Position numbers and translations under genes: made by a program. From assembly GCF_024054565.1 (NCBI RefSeq), contig NZ_JAMXLR010000043.1, positions 28,501-92,500 on the forward strand: 64,000 nucleotides of DNA. Reading direction: 5' to 3'. This DNA comes from Aeoliella straminimaris (GTDB lineage Bacteria > Planctomycetota > Planctomycetia > Pirellulales > Lacipirellulaceae). Position 1 is the stretch's first letter. Each line of letters starts with the position of its first letter. This document shows, in pieces, positions 8,809 through 18,294 of this stretch. Below the pieces are notes generated by a model. That model saw only the letters and a list, made by a program, of their open reading frames with translations, made no database searches and was not told the origin of the DNA.

Positions 8809-9726
8809 TTACTTGATGGCGAACGTCGCCATGACACTGGCGCTGAGCGAAAGCCCATCGGGCGTGGTGGCGATCACTTCGTTTTCATTGGGCTGCTCAC
8901 TGGTGGAAACGCCAGTGTAAGCTTGCATGTACCGCATGTATTGGTATTCGAAACCACTGGACGAATCACCAGGCCCGGACGCCAGGGACTGAAGTGGTCC
9001 CAACTCGACGCCGGCCGCGGTGGCCAGCATCTCGGCCTGCGATTTGGCCTTCGCAAACGCTTTGGCCATCGCCTGCTGCCGGGCTTCGTCCGATACTTGG
9101 GCCACGTACAAAAAGGTCGGCTTGCCAGGCGTTTCCGACTCGCCGCCGTAGATGTTGCCCATCATCTGCTGCATCTCGGCCTGCATCTCTTCCTCCTCGG
9201 GCGTCATTTGTTTGGGTTCGTTGAGCCCCGCCAGATCGGCTTCGACCACTTTGTCCTTCAACTGGCTGACGAAGACCAGCAGCTCTTGGTTGTCTTCCTG
9301 CTCCAAGGACCATTCAGCGGTGACGTTACAAACAAAGGTGACGCTCTTGACCGGCTTCAATCCCTCGGGCACGCGTCCCACGCTGCGCATCTGCATCATG
9401 GCCATCTGTTGCATCTGCTGCTGCATGTCCGAGCCCTCCGCGGGAAACGTGGCATCCGTTACCTTGATCGAGTCGGCCGTAGCGCCCAACGATTCGAGCT
9501 GCAGGCGAGCCGCCTCCTGGCGGTCGGCCAATTTCTGCAGGGCCTCTTCGGCCGTGCCGGCCTTCTCCGTCAATTGAACGCGCATCCGCAGGATCGTTGG
9601 CTTCTGTTTTTCGGTAGCCGAGCCGCTGCCAACGATCGCTCGTTGCTCCGTCTCTTGGGCGTAAGTCGCTGCTGAGAACAGCAGCGAGAGGGCGAAAATC
9701 ATCGACGGGGCGAACCTGTGTAGCAT
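8809..9726 (-). CDS. SIMPL (DUF541) domain protein, exported
   Basis: 305-residue periplasmic protein. A signal peptide (MLHRFAPSMIFALSLLFSAATYAQ) precedes a SIMPL-like region that starts with IVGSGSATEKQKPTILRMRV and ends with DGLSLSASVMATFAIK. The middle holds a Met/Gln-rich stretch (about 100-115, DMQQQMQQMAMMQM) and a second one near 190-200. The ATG at 9726 is preceded by GGAG at good spacing, so the 22 residues upstream in frame are not used. It lies 70 bp after the thioredoxin-HEAT gene and is probably the last gene of the MoxR operon. The biochemical role of SIMPL proteins is poorly known. Confidence 0.8.
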   Translation of the reverse strand: MLHRFAPSMIFALSLLFSAATYAQETEQRAIVGSGSATEKQKPTILRMRVQLTEKAGTAEEALQKLADRQEAARLQLESLGATADSIKVTDATFPAEGSDMQQQMQQMAMMQMRSVGRVPEGLKPVKSVTFVCNVTAEWSLEQEDNQELLVFVSQLKDKVVEADLAGLNEPKQMTPEEEEMQAEMQQMMGNIYGGESETPGKPTFLYVAQVSDEARQQAMAKAFAKAKSQAEMLATAAGVELGPLQSLASGPGDSSSGFEYQYMRYMQAYTGVSTSEQPNENEVIATTPDGLSLSASVMATFAIK

Positions 9727-9796
9727 CAGATACTCCAAAGTTGTTAATTGCATAGCTTGAAAATGTCCGTGTACAGACCGTGCCGACCGCAACCGA

Positions 9797-12700
9797 TCAC
9801 TGCAGTTGATCCATGCCCCGTTCGTTGCGAATTTCCTTGCGGAGTTCCAGAACCTCGGGAACGCTCATGATGCGGATCGTCCAATAGAAATCCGCCACCT
9901 GGTAATCTTCCAGTCCTTGATAAATGTCCCGCAGCAACTGGGTGTGGTCGGCATTGTTCAGTACAGCGATCGCCCGATAGGCGAGCTTGTCGAGTTCTTC
10001 CGAAGGTTCGCTGTTGGCTCGGTAGTCGAGCAGCGGCTCCAGTCCCTTGGCATCTTCGAACAGTGTGAGCAAATAGCCGGCGTAGGCCGCCATCTCGGGA
10101 TCGTCGGCGTCCAACAGTGGCCGCACGTGCTTCGACTCGAGCCGGAATGGCGGCGCAGGCACAATGGGCTGCCCGGTGTTCGAGTAGATGGTGGTCGATG
10201 GCCGCTGGACGAACAGCCCGGTGGCCGGCAACTCGGTCATGGCGTCGGCTCCCATTGCCAGAAACCGCAGCGCCACTCGGCGACGATGGTCGTCGTCGCC
10301 CGTTAGCGCGGCAATGGCGGCCTTGTTGCTTTGGTTGCGACTGCCGACCAGCAGGGAGATCTGGAAAGCGTCGCTCCGCAATGCCGCGTCGGCCGACTCA
10401 TCTTCCATCAACCGCTCGGCCCCCTCGCGGGCCGCATCGGGGGCAAACTGGATCAGCATGTTGATCGCAGTTAGTCGCTTGATCGCGGTCCCTTCGTCAA
10501 TGTGAGCCGAAATCTTCTCGGCCAGCTCGTCGCGGTGCCGGGCGGGCAGACTGTCGGTGTCGTAGTAGCGATTGCCCAGGTACCCCTGCATGATGGCCCG
10601 CTGGGTGGTGTCCGCCGTTTCGGACGAAGCATCTTCGCGGTCGAGCAACTGCCAGTACAGCTCGGTGGCCCGGGGATCCCGCATCTTGGAGAGCTGGTCG
10701 AGCACGTTCGCACGCAGCGTGTCGACATCTGCCAGTTCGTACAGCTTGAGAAACACGTCCGCGCGGTCTTCCCACACCAACCACCGTAGTACGGCGGATG
10801 CCTCGCGCAGGCGTTTGGGATCGTTGGCTGCCTCGGCCAGCAACACCGGCACCGCTTCGGCCGACTCGCCCAGCGGCACCAAAGCCAGGGCGGCCGCCGT
10901 GCGCTGCTCGGCATCGTCCGACTCCATCATTTCGCGAAGCGGCTGGCGGAGTTGCTCGGTCCATTCGGGCCGGTTCTCGCCGGTGTATACCCCGCGAAGC
11001 CATTCGTCGACCGGGTTGGGACGCTCGGGTTGCTCTTGTTCGTCGGCTGACGTTTCTGCTTCTTGCCGACCGGGCTCGGGCGGTTGCTGGTTGTTAGCAG
11101 GGGACACCGCGGGCGCCTCGCTGGACTGCTGGTCCTCCTGCCACAGGGGCTGGGCCTGGTCGTCGCTGGACGCTTCCGTCGCTTCGGCGGCGGCGGGTGC
11201 TTCCTCTGCTGTATCCTCAGCGTCAGTATCCTCAGCGTCGGTCTCATCCGCATCTGGCAATTCTGCCGGCGGGGCAGGTTCGCTTCCGAAGAAACTACCA
11301 AATAGCCTCGAGATGATCCCGCCACGGGGAGCGGGTGCTTCGGGGACGATCAAGTCTGCTTCCCCAAACGGATTCTCGCCCGAGGGCGGTACACCAAACA
11401 GATCGGCTTCTCCGGAAAACGTGACCTCCACCACCGTGCCCGGCCGATCGGTGTCCAGCAGTCCCATCATCGCGGTGGTTCCGGCCAAACGGACCTCGCC
11501 GGCCGGGTCGCTGATGGCGGCGATCAATTCGTCTTCGATGCCCTCGTCAGTAGTCGCACACAAACCACGAATGGCGGCAGCACGCACCTTGGGATCGTCG
11601 CTCTTGAAGAACCGCTGCAGGTGTGGCACCGCCGCCTCGCGCATTTGCGAGCCGCGGGCCAGCATCTGCACAATCTGCGAAGCGAGTGCCGGGTGTTTCA
11701 TGGCCGCTTCGACCAAGGGCTCGACGGCCTCCTTGCTGTTGACTTTCTGGAGCGACTCCAGCGCCTTGCTCACCACAAACGCGTCGGGGTCCTTAATCGT
11801 TTCGAGCAACGCGAGTTGGGCCTGGCGGGTGCCGTCGTCCGACTGCACGCCGGGGCCATAGATGTAGTTGTTTTTCAGCGTCTTGCCGATCGCTTCGGCC
11901 GCCTCGGCACGAACTTGCCAACTATCGTGCTTTAGCAGCTTGATCAAGGTTGGGCGGGCTTGCTTGGCACTGGTCTCGCGGAAATAGCGAATGGCGTGCA
12001 CCAGCAGGTTCGGGTCGTGCTCCTGCTCGACGTAGTCCATTACCCGCTTCAGCATGGTGGTCGACCCATCCTCGGCCAGTTGTTTGAGCACCGCCGCGCG
12101 GACGTTGGGCTCGGGATCGCTGAGCAACGAGGCGAGTGCCTCGGTCGCCTGCTCACCTTCCAGCTTGCGAAGGCCGCGGAGACTGATCTCCCGCACCAAT
12201 GGATCGGCATCGCTGAATAGTTCCAACAACAGGGCTTCGTTGTCGGCTGTGCCCATCTGGGCGATCTCTTCGGCGGCCTGATGCCGGATGCTGGCGTCCG
12301 CGTCGGCGAGTCGCTCCAGGCCCCCCGGCCAATCGAGCACCAGTCGCCCAGGGGCGGCCAGCCGATACCGCAGAGCCACGAGCCGCTGGCGGGTCTCGTC
12401 GGTTTCCGCCGTGGTGAGTTGCTCCAGCACCTCGGGCAGGGCGCCGCTGCCCAGCCGGGCGATGCGTTCGCGAATGGCAATCACCTCGTCGGGCGGGACC
12501 GTGAGCATTCGCTGAATGTCGTTGCGAAGGGTCTCCAGCTCCTGGTTGGTCAGGGTCCGTGCCACGCCAGGCGTCAGCCGCGCGTCGATGGTCGTCATCC
12601 ACTGGGTCACCTCGTCCAACTGCTCGTCGGAGAGCGTCTCGGGCATCCAAGGATCGATCGAACCAAGCGGGGCCTGCCATTCGCTCATCAGCTCGAAGGC

Positions 12701-13318
12701 AGCCAACCGCTCCGCGAGGCTGCCATCGCGAAGCGTCTTGATCACGGCGCCGGCCGATGCCTTGGGGTACGGCAACAATCGCTGGATGGCCGCTTCGCGG
12801 AGCGAAGCGTCACGAGCGTCAAACTGCCGCACCACCCGCACCACTTCCAGCACGGTGGGCTCGTCGTCCGACATCAGCGCCGCGTCGACCGTGATGTCCA
12901 ACGAATCGCGGGCCTGCTTCAGCCAGTTGCGGAGCGGCTCGGCTTCCAGAAACCCGTCTTGCGAGGCGACGAGCCGGCCATGCGGAGTGAGCACTCGCAG
13001 GGCGGGCACGGCGCTAATGTTCAGCTTGGTGGCCAGTTCGGGCTGGTCGTCGATGTCGATTTCCAGCAGCGTGACCGTCGCCAAGTCTTCCTGCACCTCG
13101 GGCTTGGCAATCTCGACATCCAGCAGCTTGCACCACGCACACCACGGCGCACCAGCACGCACCAGGATCGGTTGCTGCTCGGCCAGCGCTTGTTTGGTCG
13201 CCTGGTCGTAATCGGCAAGCCACTCGAGCGGCGCATCTTCCGCTACGGCAACGCCCGCCATCGCGGCGATCGCCAGGAATCCGAACATCCGATTGCGCAA
13301 GTGGAAGTCCCTCTTCAT
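9797..13318 (-). CDS. Exported thioredoxin-fold plus HEAT-repeat fusion protein
   Basis: 1173 residues. A signal peptide (about 1-26, ending GVAVAED) is followed by a thioredoxin-like domain (about 30-140) with active-site APWCAWCKLLD (Cys60, Cys63) and a cis-proline in SAVPALRV (Pro105). The rest is mostly alpha-helical HEAT repeats (for example ADPLVREISLRGLRKLEG, DSWQVRAEAAEAIGKTLK, DPKVRAAAIRGLCATTDEG), interrupted by an acidic, Ala/Glu/Asp-rich linker near 660-770. DNA for the linker has a 15-bp tandem repeat coding DAEDTDAEDT. Inference: the redox head could reduce or oxidise partners docked on the HEAT solenoid, perhaps the cytochrome encoded 3 bp upstream. No specific function can be assigned. 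Confidence 0.85.
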   Translation of the reverse strand: MKRDFHLRNRMFGFLAIAAMAGVAVAEDAPLEWLADYDQATKQALAEQQPILVRAGAPWCAWCKLLDVEIAKPEVQEDLATVTLLEIDIDDQPELATKLNISAVPALRVLTPHGRLVASQDGFLEAEPLRNWLKQARDSLDITVDAALMSDDEPTVLEVVRVVRQFDARDASLREAAIQRLLPYPKASAGAVIKTLRDGSLAERLAAFELMSEWQAPLGSIDPWMPETLSDEQLDEVTQWMTTIDARLTPGVARTLTNQELETLRNDIQRMLTVPPDEVIAIRERIARLGSGALPEVLEQLTTAETDETRQRLVALRYRLAAPGRLVLDWPGGLERLADADASIRHQAAEEIAQMGTADNEALLLELFSDADPLVREISLRGLRKLEGEQATEALASLLSDPEPNVRAAVLKQLAEDGSTTMLKRVMDYVEQEHDPNLLVHAIRYFRETSAKQARPTLIKLLKHDSWQVRAEAAEAIGKTLKNNYIYGPGVQSDDGTRQAQLALLETIKDPDAFVVSKALESLQKVNSKEAVEPLVEAAMKHPALASQIVQMLARGSQMREAAVPHLQRFFKSDDPKVRAAAIRGLCATTDEGIEDELIAAISDPAGEVRLAGTTAMMGLLDTDRPGTVVEVTFSGEADLFGVPPSGENPFGEADLIVPEAPAPRGGIISRLFGSFFGSEPAPPAELPDADETDAEDTDAEDTAEEAPAAAEATEASSDDQAQPLWQEDQQSSEAPAVSPANNQQPPEPGRQEAETSADEQEQPERPNPVDEWLRGVYTGENRPEWTEQLRQPLREMMESDDAEQRTAAALALVPLGESAEAVPVLLAEAANDPKRLREASAVLRWLVWEDRADVFLKLYELADVDTLRANVLDQLSKMRDPRATELYWQLLDREDASSETADTTQRAIMQGYLGNRYYDTDSLPARHRDELAEKISAHIDEGTAIKRLTAINMLIQFAPDAAREGAERLMEDESADAALRSDAFQISLLVGSRNQSNKAAIAALTGDDDHRRRVALRFLAMGADAMTELPATGLFVQRPSTTIYSNTGQPIVPAPPFRLESKHVRPLLDADDPEMAAYAGYLLTLFEDAKGLEPLLDYRANSEPSEELDKLAYRAIAVLNNADHTQLLRDIYQGLEDYQVADFYWTIRIMSVPEVLELRKEIRNERGMDQLQ

Positions 13319-13321
13319 CGT

Positions 13322-14677
13322 TCACTCCGATAGAGCGGTTGCCGGCTGGGTTCCGTGGACAATTTTCTGCCAGTACTCGCCGTAGTTGAACCGGGGACTG
13401 TTCTCCCGGTCGTGACACGTGATGCACTGGTTCTTGGATTGCTCGGCGTAGGCAGTTTTGACGTGTGGCGACTCGACATGAGCCAACGACGGCCCGTGGC
13501 AACTTTCGCAACCCACGTTCACCAGATCCGGCGTCGCCGAACGCGACACAAACCCGCCCGGCAGGCCGTAGCCCGTGGTATGGCATTGCTGGCAGTAAGA
13601 GTCGACCTCCGCGCCGGTGGCGGTAAGCGTGGCCCAGGCGTGGGCGTGCTTGCTGTTTTGCCAGAGCTGGCAGTCCTGTTGGTGGCACTTCTCACAACTC
13701 GCATCGCCGGCAACACGAAACCCCTCAGGCGGAGCGAGCGGCAGGTTGTCGACGAAGCTGGTCTCCGCGGGCGTAAGATCGCGGGCGTCGAGTTTCACGT
13801 AGTACGCGTCGAGGTTGTCTTTTTGTTCCGCGTCGTCGCCGTAGGCCTGGTCGAGTTCGACGATCTTCCCGTCCCACGACTTCGAGTCGCCCATCGGCGC
13901 GTCGAGCACCGCGATGAACTTGCCCTTGTTCGTCGCCGAGGCTACCAGGGTTGGCCCGCGATGCGTGGGCAACACGCTTTGACCGGTCGGCCCTCCCAAT
14001 ACCAAATCGGCCTCGGGCAGGTTGTCCGCCAGGTCCAGCAACTGCGGTTCGGGCAGGTAGGCGAGCACCACCAGCGTGTCGTACTTGCCCGCCAGCGCTT
14101 GAATTGTCCCACGTACCGCCTGCAGTGGTGGATCGACGGTGATTTTGTCCGTCGCGTAGTCGGGCGAGACGACTCCCACGATGGCGAACGTCCTGCCCGC
14201 CCGCTCGATGGAGACTGCTGGGTTCGCGATCTGGCCGCCATCGGCTAGCCGAGCGTTGCACGAAACCAGCGGCACACGGGTGCGGGCGGCCACTTTGGCC
14301 AGATATTCGGCACCAAAAGCCAGCTCTGCCCCGCCCAGATTGTGCGCGGCGACGGCGAGCAACTTCTCGCCGTCGAGTATGGCCTCGAACTTCAGCCGGT
14401 CGTACTCCGCGTCGCCACTAGCGGCGCCGCCGGCGTCGACATACAGCACTTCGCCTTGCTCCTTCAGATCGGCAATAAATGTTCCCCGTCGCAGCAGGCC
14501 ACCCGACTGATTGGCGGTGCAGCCGCAGGGCACGATCCACCCCGCGGTGTCGCCACTGGCGACCAGGGTGAGCTTCGCAGGTGTGTTGCTGCTGGGCTGG
14601 CAGCCAACGCAGTTACACAGGCACCAGGCTAGTGCCAAGAGCAGCGAAGTCGTGCGTGGAGAGCGAATAAGGCGCAA
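13322..14677 (-). CDS. Lipoprotein with UshA-like N-domain and cytochrome c554-like tetraheme C-domain
   Basis: 451 residues. A lipoprotein-type signal (LCNCVGC) precedes an N-terminal domain resembling 5'-nucleotidase/calcineurin-like phosphoesterases (SGDTAGWIVPCGC, then AAHNLGGAELAFG where active enzymes have GNHEFD). The usual His/Asp metal ligands look altered, so it may be inactive. From about residue 325 there are four CxxCH heme sites: CEKCH, CQQCH, CESCH and CITCH, spaced like cytochrome c554-type multiheme proteins. It probably carries electrons on the outer face of a membrane. The downstream thioredoxin-HEAT gene starts 3 bp after the stop codon, implying translational coupling; the DUF4159 gene lies 21 bp upstream. 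Confidence 0.85.
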   Translation of the reverse strand: MRLIRSPRTTSLLLALAWCLCNCVGCQPSSNTPAKLTLVASGDTAGWIVPCGCTANQSGGLLRRGTFIADLKEQGEVLYVDAGGAASGDAEYDRLKFEAILDGEKLLAVAAHNLGGAELAFGAEYLAKVAARTRVPLVSCNARLADGGQIANPAVSIERAGRTFAIVGVVSPDYATDKITVDPPLQAVRGTIQALAGKYDTLVVLAYLPEPQLLDLADNLPEADLVLGGPTGQSVLPTHRGPTLVASATNKGKFIAVLDAPMGDSKSWDGKIVELDQAYGDDAEQKDNLDAYYVKLDARDLTPAETSFVDNLPLAPPEGFRVAGDASCEKCHQQDCQLWQNSKHAHAWATLTATGAEVDSYCQQCHTTGYGLPGGFVSRSATPDLVNVGCESCHGPSLAHVESPHVKTAYAEQSKNQCITCHDRENSPRFNYGEYWQKIVHGTQPATALSE

Positions 14678-14698
14678 GGGGTCAGCAACCGCTAGAGT

Positions 14699-15478
14699 CT
14701 AGAACATCAAGGTGTACGCCAGGATGTTGACGTTCACTTCCATGGCGTTGGTGATTTCGTTGCCGCCACAACAGCAGCAACCTTGCGTGTGAGCGGTGTC
14801 GTTCAAACCGTCCTGCGAGTATGCCACGCCCAATCGACCTGCGATCTCGATGCCCTCGATCGGCCGCGGCTCGCCATGCTTGGCTTTCAGCTCGCTGATG
14901 TCGGTAGCGGTGTGGTAAATGGCGTGGCTCATATCGAGCGGGCGGAGCGGGTGCTCGGGAAAGATGGTGGCCATCTCGCGGCGGAACGCCCGATCCCATT
15001 CCTGCGACGAACAACCGGACGAAGCCAGCAAAAAGCCGCCCCGCTCGATGTAACGACGCAGGTTCTGCCGCTCCTCTTCGGGCAGCGTGAAGTCGCCCTC
15101 GCCGGTCATGATCACCAGCGGGTAGCCATAAATCTCGCTGCTACTGAGCTTCACCGCCGAGAACCGCCGACTGGTAGAGATGGACGTTTTTTTCTCCGCC
15201 TCGATCAGGAAGTGATCGGCAAAGCACTGGCTGCTTTTCACGCCGGCGTACACCAGGTTGGCCACCTGCACCACGCTGTCGGGCTCGCCGCCCACCTGCC
15301 GGTGGTCGGGAATCTGCTGGACCTTGGAGGTGTTCTCCTCCGGCTTCTTGTCCTCGCCCGCGGCATGATGCACCCGCGCAAGTGCCACCAGAGCGAAGGC
15401 TATCGCCAGCCCAACTCGAGTTGTGAGTCGATTTCGAGTGCGCATGTCGCGTCCCTTTCGTTGGTTTGTGGCGTTCAT
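14699..15478 (-). CDS. DUF4159-family exported protein with CCCC motif
   Basis: 259 residues from an ATG that overlaps the preceding stop codon (ATGA). A start at 15445 (MRTRNRLTTRVGLAIAFALV), behind AAAGGGAC, is also credible and gives a neater signal peptide. The mature part has the DUF4159 pattern: VVQVANLVYAGVKSSQCF, then YGYPLVIMTGEGDFTLPEEE, LRRYIERGGFLLASSGC, and a conserved HAIYHTATDI. DUF4159 resembles glutamine-amidotransferase-like folds and is common next to MoxR/VWA genes in planctomycetes. Cys234-237 form an uninterrupted CCCC in the segment HTQGCCCCGGNEI, near a histidine. Function unknown. Confidence 0.8.
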   Translation of the reverse strand: MNATNQRKGRDMRTRNRLTTRVGLAIAFALVALARVHHAAGEDKKPEENTSKVQQIPDHRQVGGEPDSVVQVANLVYAGVKSSQCFADHFLIEAEKKTSISTSRRFSAVKLSSSEIYGYPLVIMTGEGDFTLPEEERQNLRRYIERGGFLLASSGCSSQEWDRAFRREMATIFPEHPLRPLDMSHAIYHTATDISELKAKHGEPRPIEGIEIAGRLGVAYSQDGLNDTAHTQGCCCCGGNEITNAMEVNVNILAYTLMF

Positions 15479-18270
15479 TGCTGGTTCAGCTCCTCGGCCA
15501 ACTCCTGCAGGTAGCGACCCACCCGGCGGCGATAGCGGAGCGGCACCGAGCCCTGGCTGCTGCTGGCCGCTTCGGAAGTAACGTTCATGTCTACCCGGCT
15601 GGGATCACGGCCGTTGCCGCCAATGCCGTAGCCGCTGCCATCGCCCTGGCCGTTGGCCGCGGCGTTGCGAGTGCCTTGGCCCTGGCTCATGCCCGCCTGG
15701 CCCAGACTCTGCATGCCGCCATACATTCCAACGTTGGCGCCACCGCGACGAGCGCTGTAGCCCCCGCCGCTGCCACCGGCGCCCTGGCCAAAACCACTGC
15801 CGACGCCGCCCAAACCGGCTTCGCCTAGCAGTTGCTGTAGCGTGTTGCCCATCTTGCTGCCGAGCGTCGGATTGAACGACAGGCCTCCTTTGCATTGCCC
15901 CCCCATCCCCTTGCACTGTCCCAGCAGGCTTTCGAGGATGTCGGCCGCTTCGGTGGCCTTGGCGAGGGCCTGGTCGCCATTGAATTCCAGCAATCCCACC
16001 TCGGCGTCGAGCATCGCTTCGGTGGCGCCACTCTCCAGCACCGCCGAAGCGAACTTCAGAGCCGTGTCGCGGAGCTTATCGAGTCGCTCGTCACTGGGCA
16101 GCCGCTCGGCGCGCAGCTCGATGTCGGCCACCAATTCGTCGAGCTCTTCGCGAATTTGGCGCTGCTCGCCTTCCAGATCGCGCATGCGGGACTTCATGGC
16201 AGGATCGTCGGGCGAATCGAGGCCTTTGAGCACCGCCATCCGCTCGGCCAGGTCTCGTTGCCGCTGGACGAGCATGATGAACTTCGCTTCGTCTTCGAGC
16301 AGAGGGTAGACCTTCGAGAGCAAATCGAGTGGCAGACTCGCCTGCTGGTCGAACTGCTGGCGGCTTTCGCTGAGTTGGTTCGCCATCTTCTGCATTTCCT
16401 CGGAGGCCTCCGAGTTGGTGGCCGGCTTCTTCTTGGCGAGCGACTGGGCGGCTTCGGCGGCCTTGGCCAGGGCTTCGGCGGCCTTCTTCAGCTCGTCGGT
16501 CAGTGCCTCGTCCAGGTCGTAGGGCAGCAATTGCTCGGCCGCCTTTTCGACCGCTTCGGCTTCCTTGCCCATCTGGTCGGCCAGCTCATTCAGTTTGTCG
16601 CGAATCTCGTCCGCCAGCTCCGAATCGGGCGGCAGGTCGGCCAGTTGCTCTTCGAGCTCCTTGATCTCTTCGGCCATCTTCTCCATTCGCCGCGCGGCCT
16701 GCTGGTATTTGGAGGTCAACACCTCCAACCCCTGCTGCTGCCGCACCATCCGCTCGAACTCCTCTTGCGAAATGATCCGCACCGTGGCCACCGGGCTTTC
16801 GCTCGCTTTGGCACCGGCCGGATCGTTGTCTTCGACGCGGGCAAACACTTTGATCTCGTCGCCGGGTTGCAGACGATAGTCGGGCAGCGGCAAATACACC
16901 ACCTCATGCAACCGGCGGGGCGGCAGCTGTTCGATGTTGAACTCCAGCGGCAACGGACGCGAGTTGTTCAGGCTGCGGTATAGCTGCAGGCGCGCGACTC
17001 CGTAGTCATCTTCGGCCGCGATCTCGATCGGCAAGTTGATGTTCGGTGTAGCGAGCGACATCTCGCGGGGTTGCAGCATCCGCACGAACGGCTTTTGATC
17101 CTCCAGCAGCGTGATCGTCCCCGCAAACGGTTCGAGCGACTCCTGATGCTCGTTGTCGGCAACCGTTACCACAAACCGGCCGCTATGCATGATGGTAAAA
17201 GAGCCCGTTACCTCGTTATCCCCTGCAGCCACTGGCTTCAGGTCCACCATCTGCGCACCCTGCTCGGTGACGACTTCCACTCTGCCGGCCGACAGCGGGC
17301 GATTGCTCTTGGCCCACAGTTGGACTTCGGCCCCCGCCAGGCCCGACAGGCCACCTTCGGGTAGCGGCCCCTGATACATGGCCTGCCGGGCGTACTCGGG
17401 TTGCGTAACCTGAAAGCGGACCGCCTCGATGTTCGGTACCGTGATCACTTCGATCTGGAAGCGTTTGCTGCGTGCTCCTTCGGCGCGGACAAAGTAGCTG
17501 CTGGGCTCGGTAATGCGCGACAGCGCGGCTCGCCACTTGCCGTCGCCCTCGGGGAACATGGGCACTTCGTCCTGCTGGCCGTCGGTCTCGAGCACCAGCG
17601 TGGCTTGCTCGACCGGTTTGCCGGCCAGCGAAGCGCGAACGTCGAGCCCCTGTCCGTAGATCACCTCGGTGTTGCCGGGCGTGACTTCGAACTCCAGGCG
17701 GGAGAATGGCGGCACGTCCGCGTAAGGACTGGCGAAACGGTGCCACTGCGTGATAGCCAGCGTCGGCAGGCAAAGGCCAAGTATCAGGACGATGCCACCG
17801 AGCGAAAACAACACCGCGGCCGCACGTTTAGCCGGATCGGCCGGCACGGCAGACGAAGTTGGCACCTTCGCTCCGAGCACCGCCGCGCGGCTCACGGCCA
17901 TTTGACTCAGTCCCGCGCTCAGCGAATGCGAACCAGCCACAGCGGGCGTGCGAGAGAGTTCCCAACCGCTCAGCACCATGCCCCCCAGACCACCAGCCGT
18001 GTCCAATTGACGGGCGGCATATTCGTCGTTGGTGTGCTTCCAGGTTCGCCAGACGAGCAGTCCCAGCGCCCCCAAACCAACGATGCTGGCTACCATCATG
18101 GCAGCGATGCGGACTTGGGGAGCGAGCTCCCACACCAGATCGAGCCACATGGCTACCAGCAACAGACCGGCAGCGGCCACGATCGCCCAGCAACAAGCGG
18201 CCGTACCATCGATCCACCACTGCCGCTGACGAACACGCATTAACAGCGAGCTGACGCCGACGTTTTCCAT
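15475..18270 (-). CDS. Large membrane protein with periplasmic Ig-like region and long coiled coil (DUF4175-like)
   Basis: 931 residues. Membrane segments lie near 24-46, 55-75 and 158-180. A beta-rich extracytoplasmic part (about 195-490) contains SRLEFEVTPGNTEVIYGQGLDVRA and YSLNN-like repeats. From about 515 to 800 the chain is charged and helical (MEKMAEEIKELEEQLADL and similar), so a long coiled coil is likely. The C-terminus is Gly/Ser/Gln-rich (about 845-905). Such proteins sit in planctomycete MoxR/VWA operons and resemble DUF4175 proteins. It follows the VWA gene by 24 bp and its stop codon overlaps the DUF4159 start. Role unknown; a scaffold for envelope-located VWA proteins is a guess. 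Confidence 0.78.
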   Translation of the reverse strand: MENVGVSSLLMRVRQRQWWIDGTAACCWAIVAAAGLLLVAMWLDLVWELAPQVRIAAMMVASIVGLGALGLLVWRTWKHTNDEYAARQLDTAGGLGGMVLSGWELSRTPAVAGSHSLSAGLSQMAVSRAAVLGAKVPTSSAVPADPAKRAAAVLFSLGGIVLILGLCLPTLAITQWHRFASPYADVPPFSRLEFEVTPGNTEVIYGQGLDVRASLAGKPVEQATLVLETDGQQDEVPMFPEGDGKWRAALSRITEPSSYFVRAEGARSKRFQIEVITVPNIEAVRFQVTQPEYARQAMYQGPLPEGGLSGLAGAEVQLWAKSNRPLSAGRVEVVTEQGAQMVDLKPVAAGDNEVTGSFTIMHSGRFVVTVADNEHQESLEPFAGTITLLEDQKPFVRMLQPREMSLATPNINLPIEIAAEDDYGVARLQLYRSLNNSRPLPLEFNIEQLPPRRLHEVVYLPLPDYRLQPGDEIKVFARVEDNDPAGAKASESPVATVRIISQEEFERMVRQQQGLEVLTSKYQQAARRMEKMAEEIKELEEQLADLPPDSELADEIRDKLNELADQMGKEAEAVEKAAEQLLPYDLDEALTDELKKAAEALAKAAEAAQSLAKKKPATNSEASEEMQKMANQLSESRQQFDQQASLPLDLLSKVYPLLEDEAKFIMLVQRQRDLAERMAVLKGLDSPDDPAMKSRMRDLEGEQRQIREELDELVADIELRAERLPSDERLDKLRDTALKFASAVLESGATEAMLDAEVGLLEFNGDQALAKATEAADILESLLGQCKGMGGQCKGGLSFNPTLGSKMGNTLQQLLGEAGLGGVGSGFGQGAGGSGGGYSARRGGANVGMYGGMQSLGQAGMSQGQGTRNAAANGQGDGSGYGIGGNGRDPSRVDMNVTSEAASSSQGSVPLRYRRRVGRYLQELAEELNQQ

Positions 18271-18294
18271 GTCCCTACCCTCCCGGTTCGTTTG

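Noticed and set aside
12281..13333. 350-residue plus-strand frame opposite the Trx-HEAT gene
   Set aside because: Antisense shadow of a strong coding sequence with signal peptide and CAWC motif.
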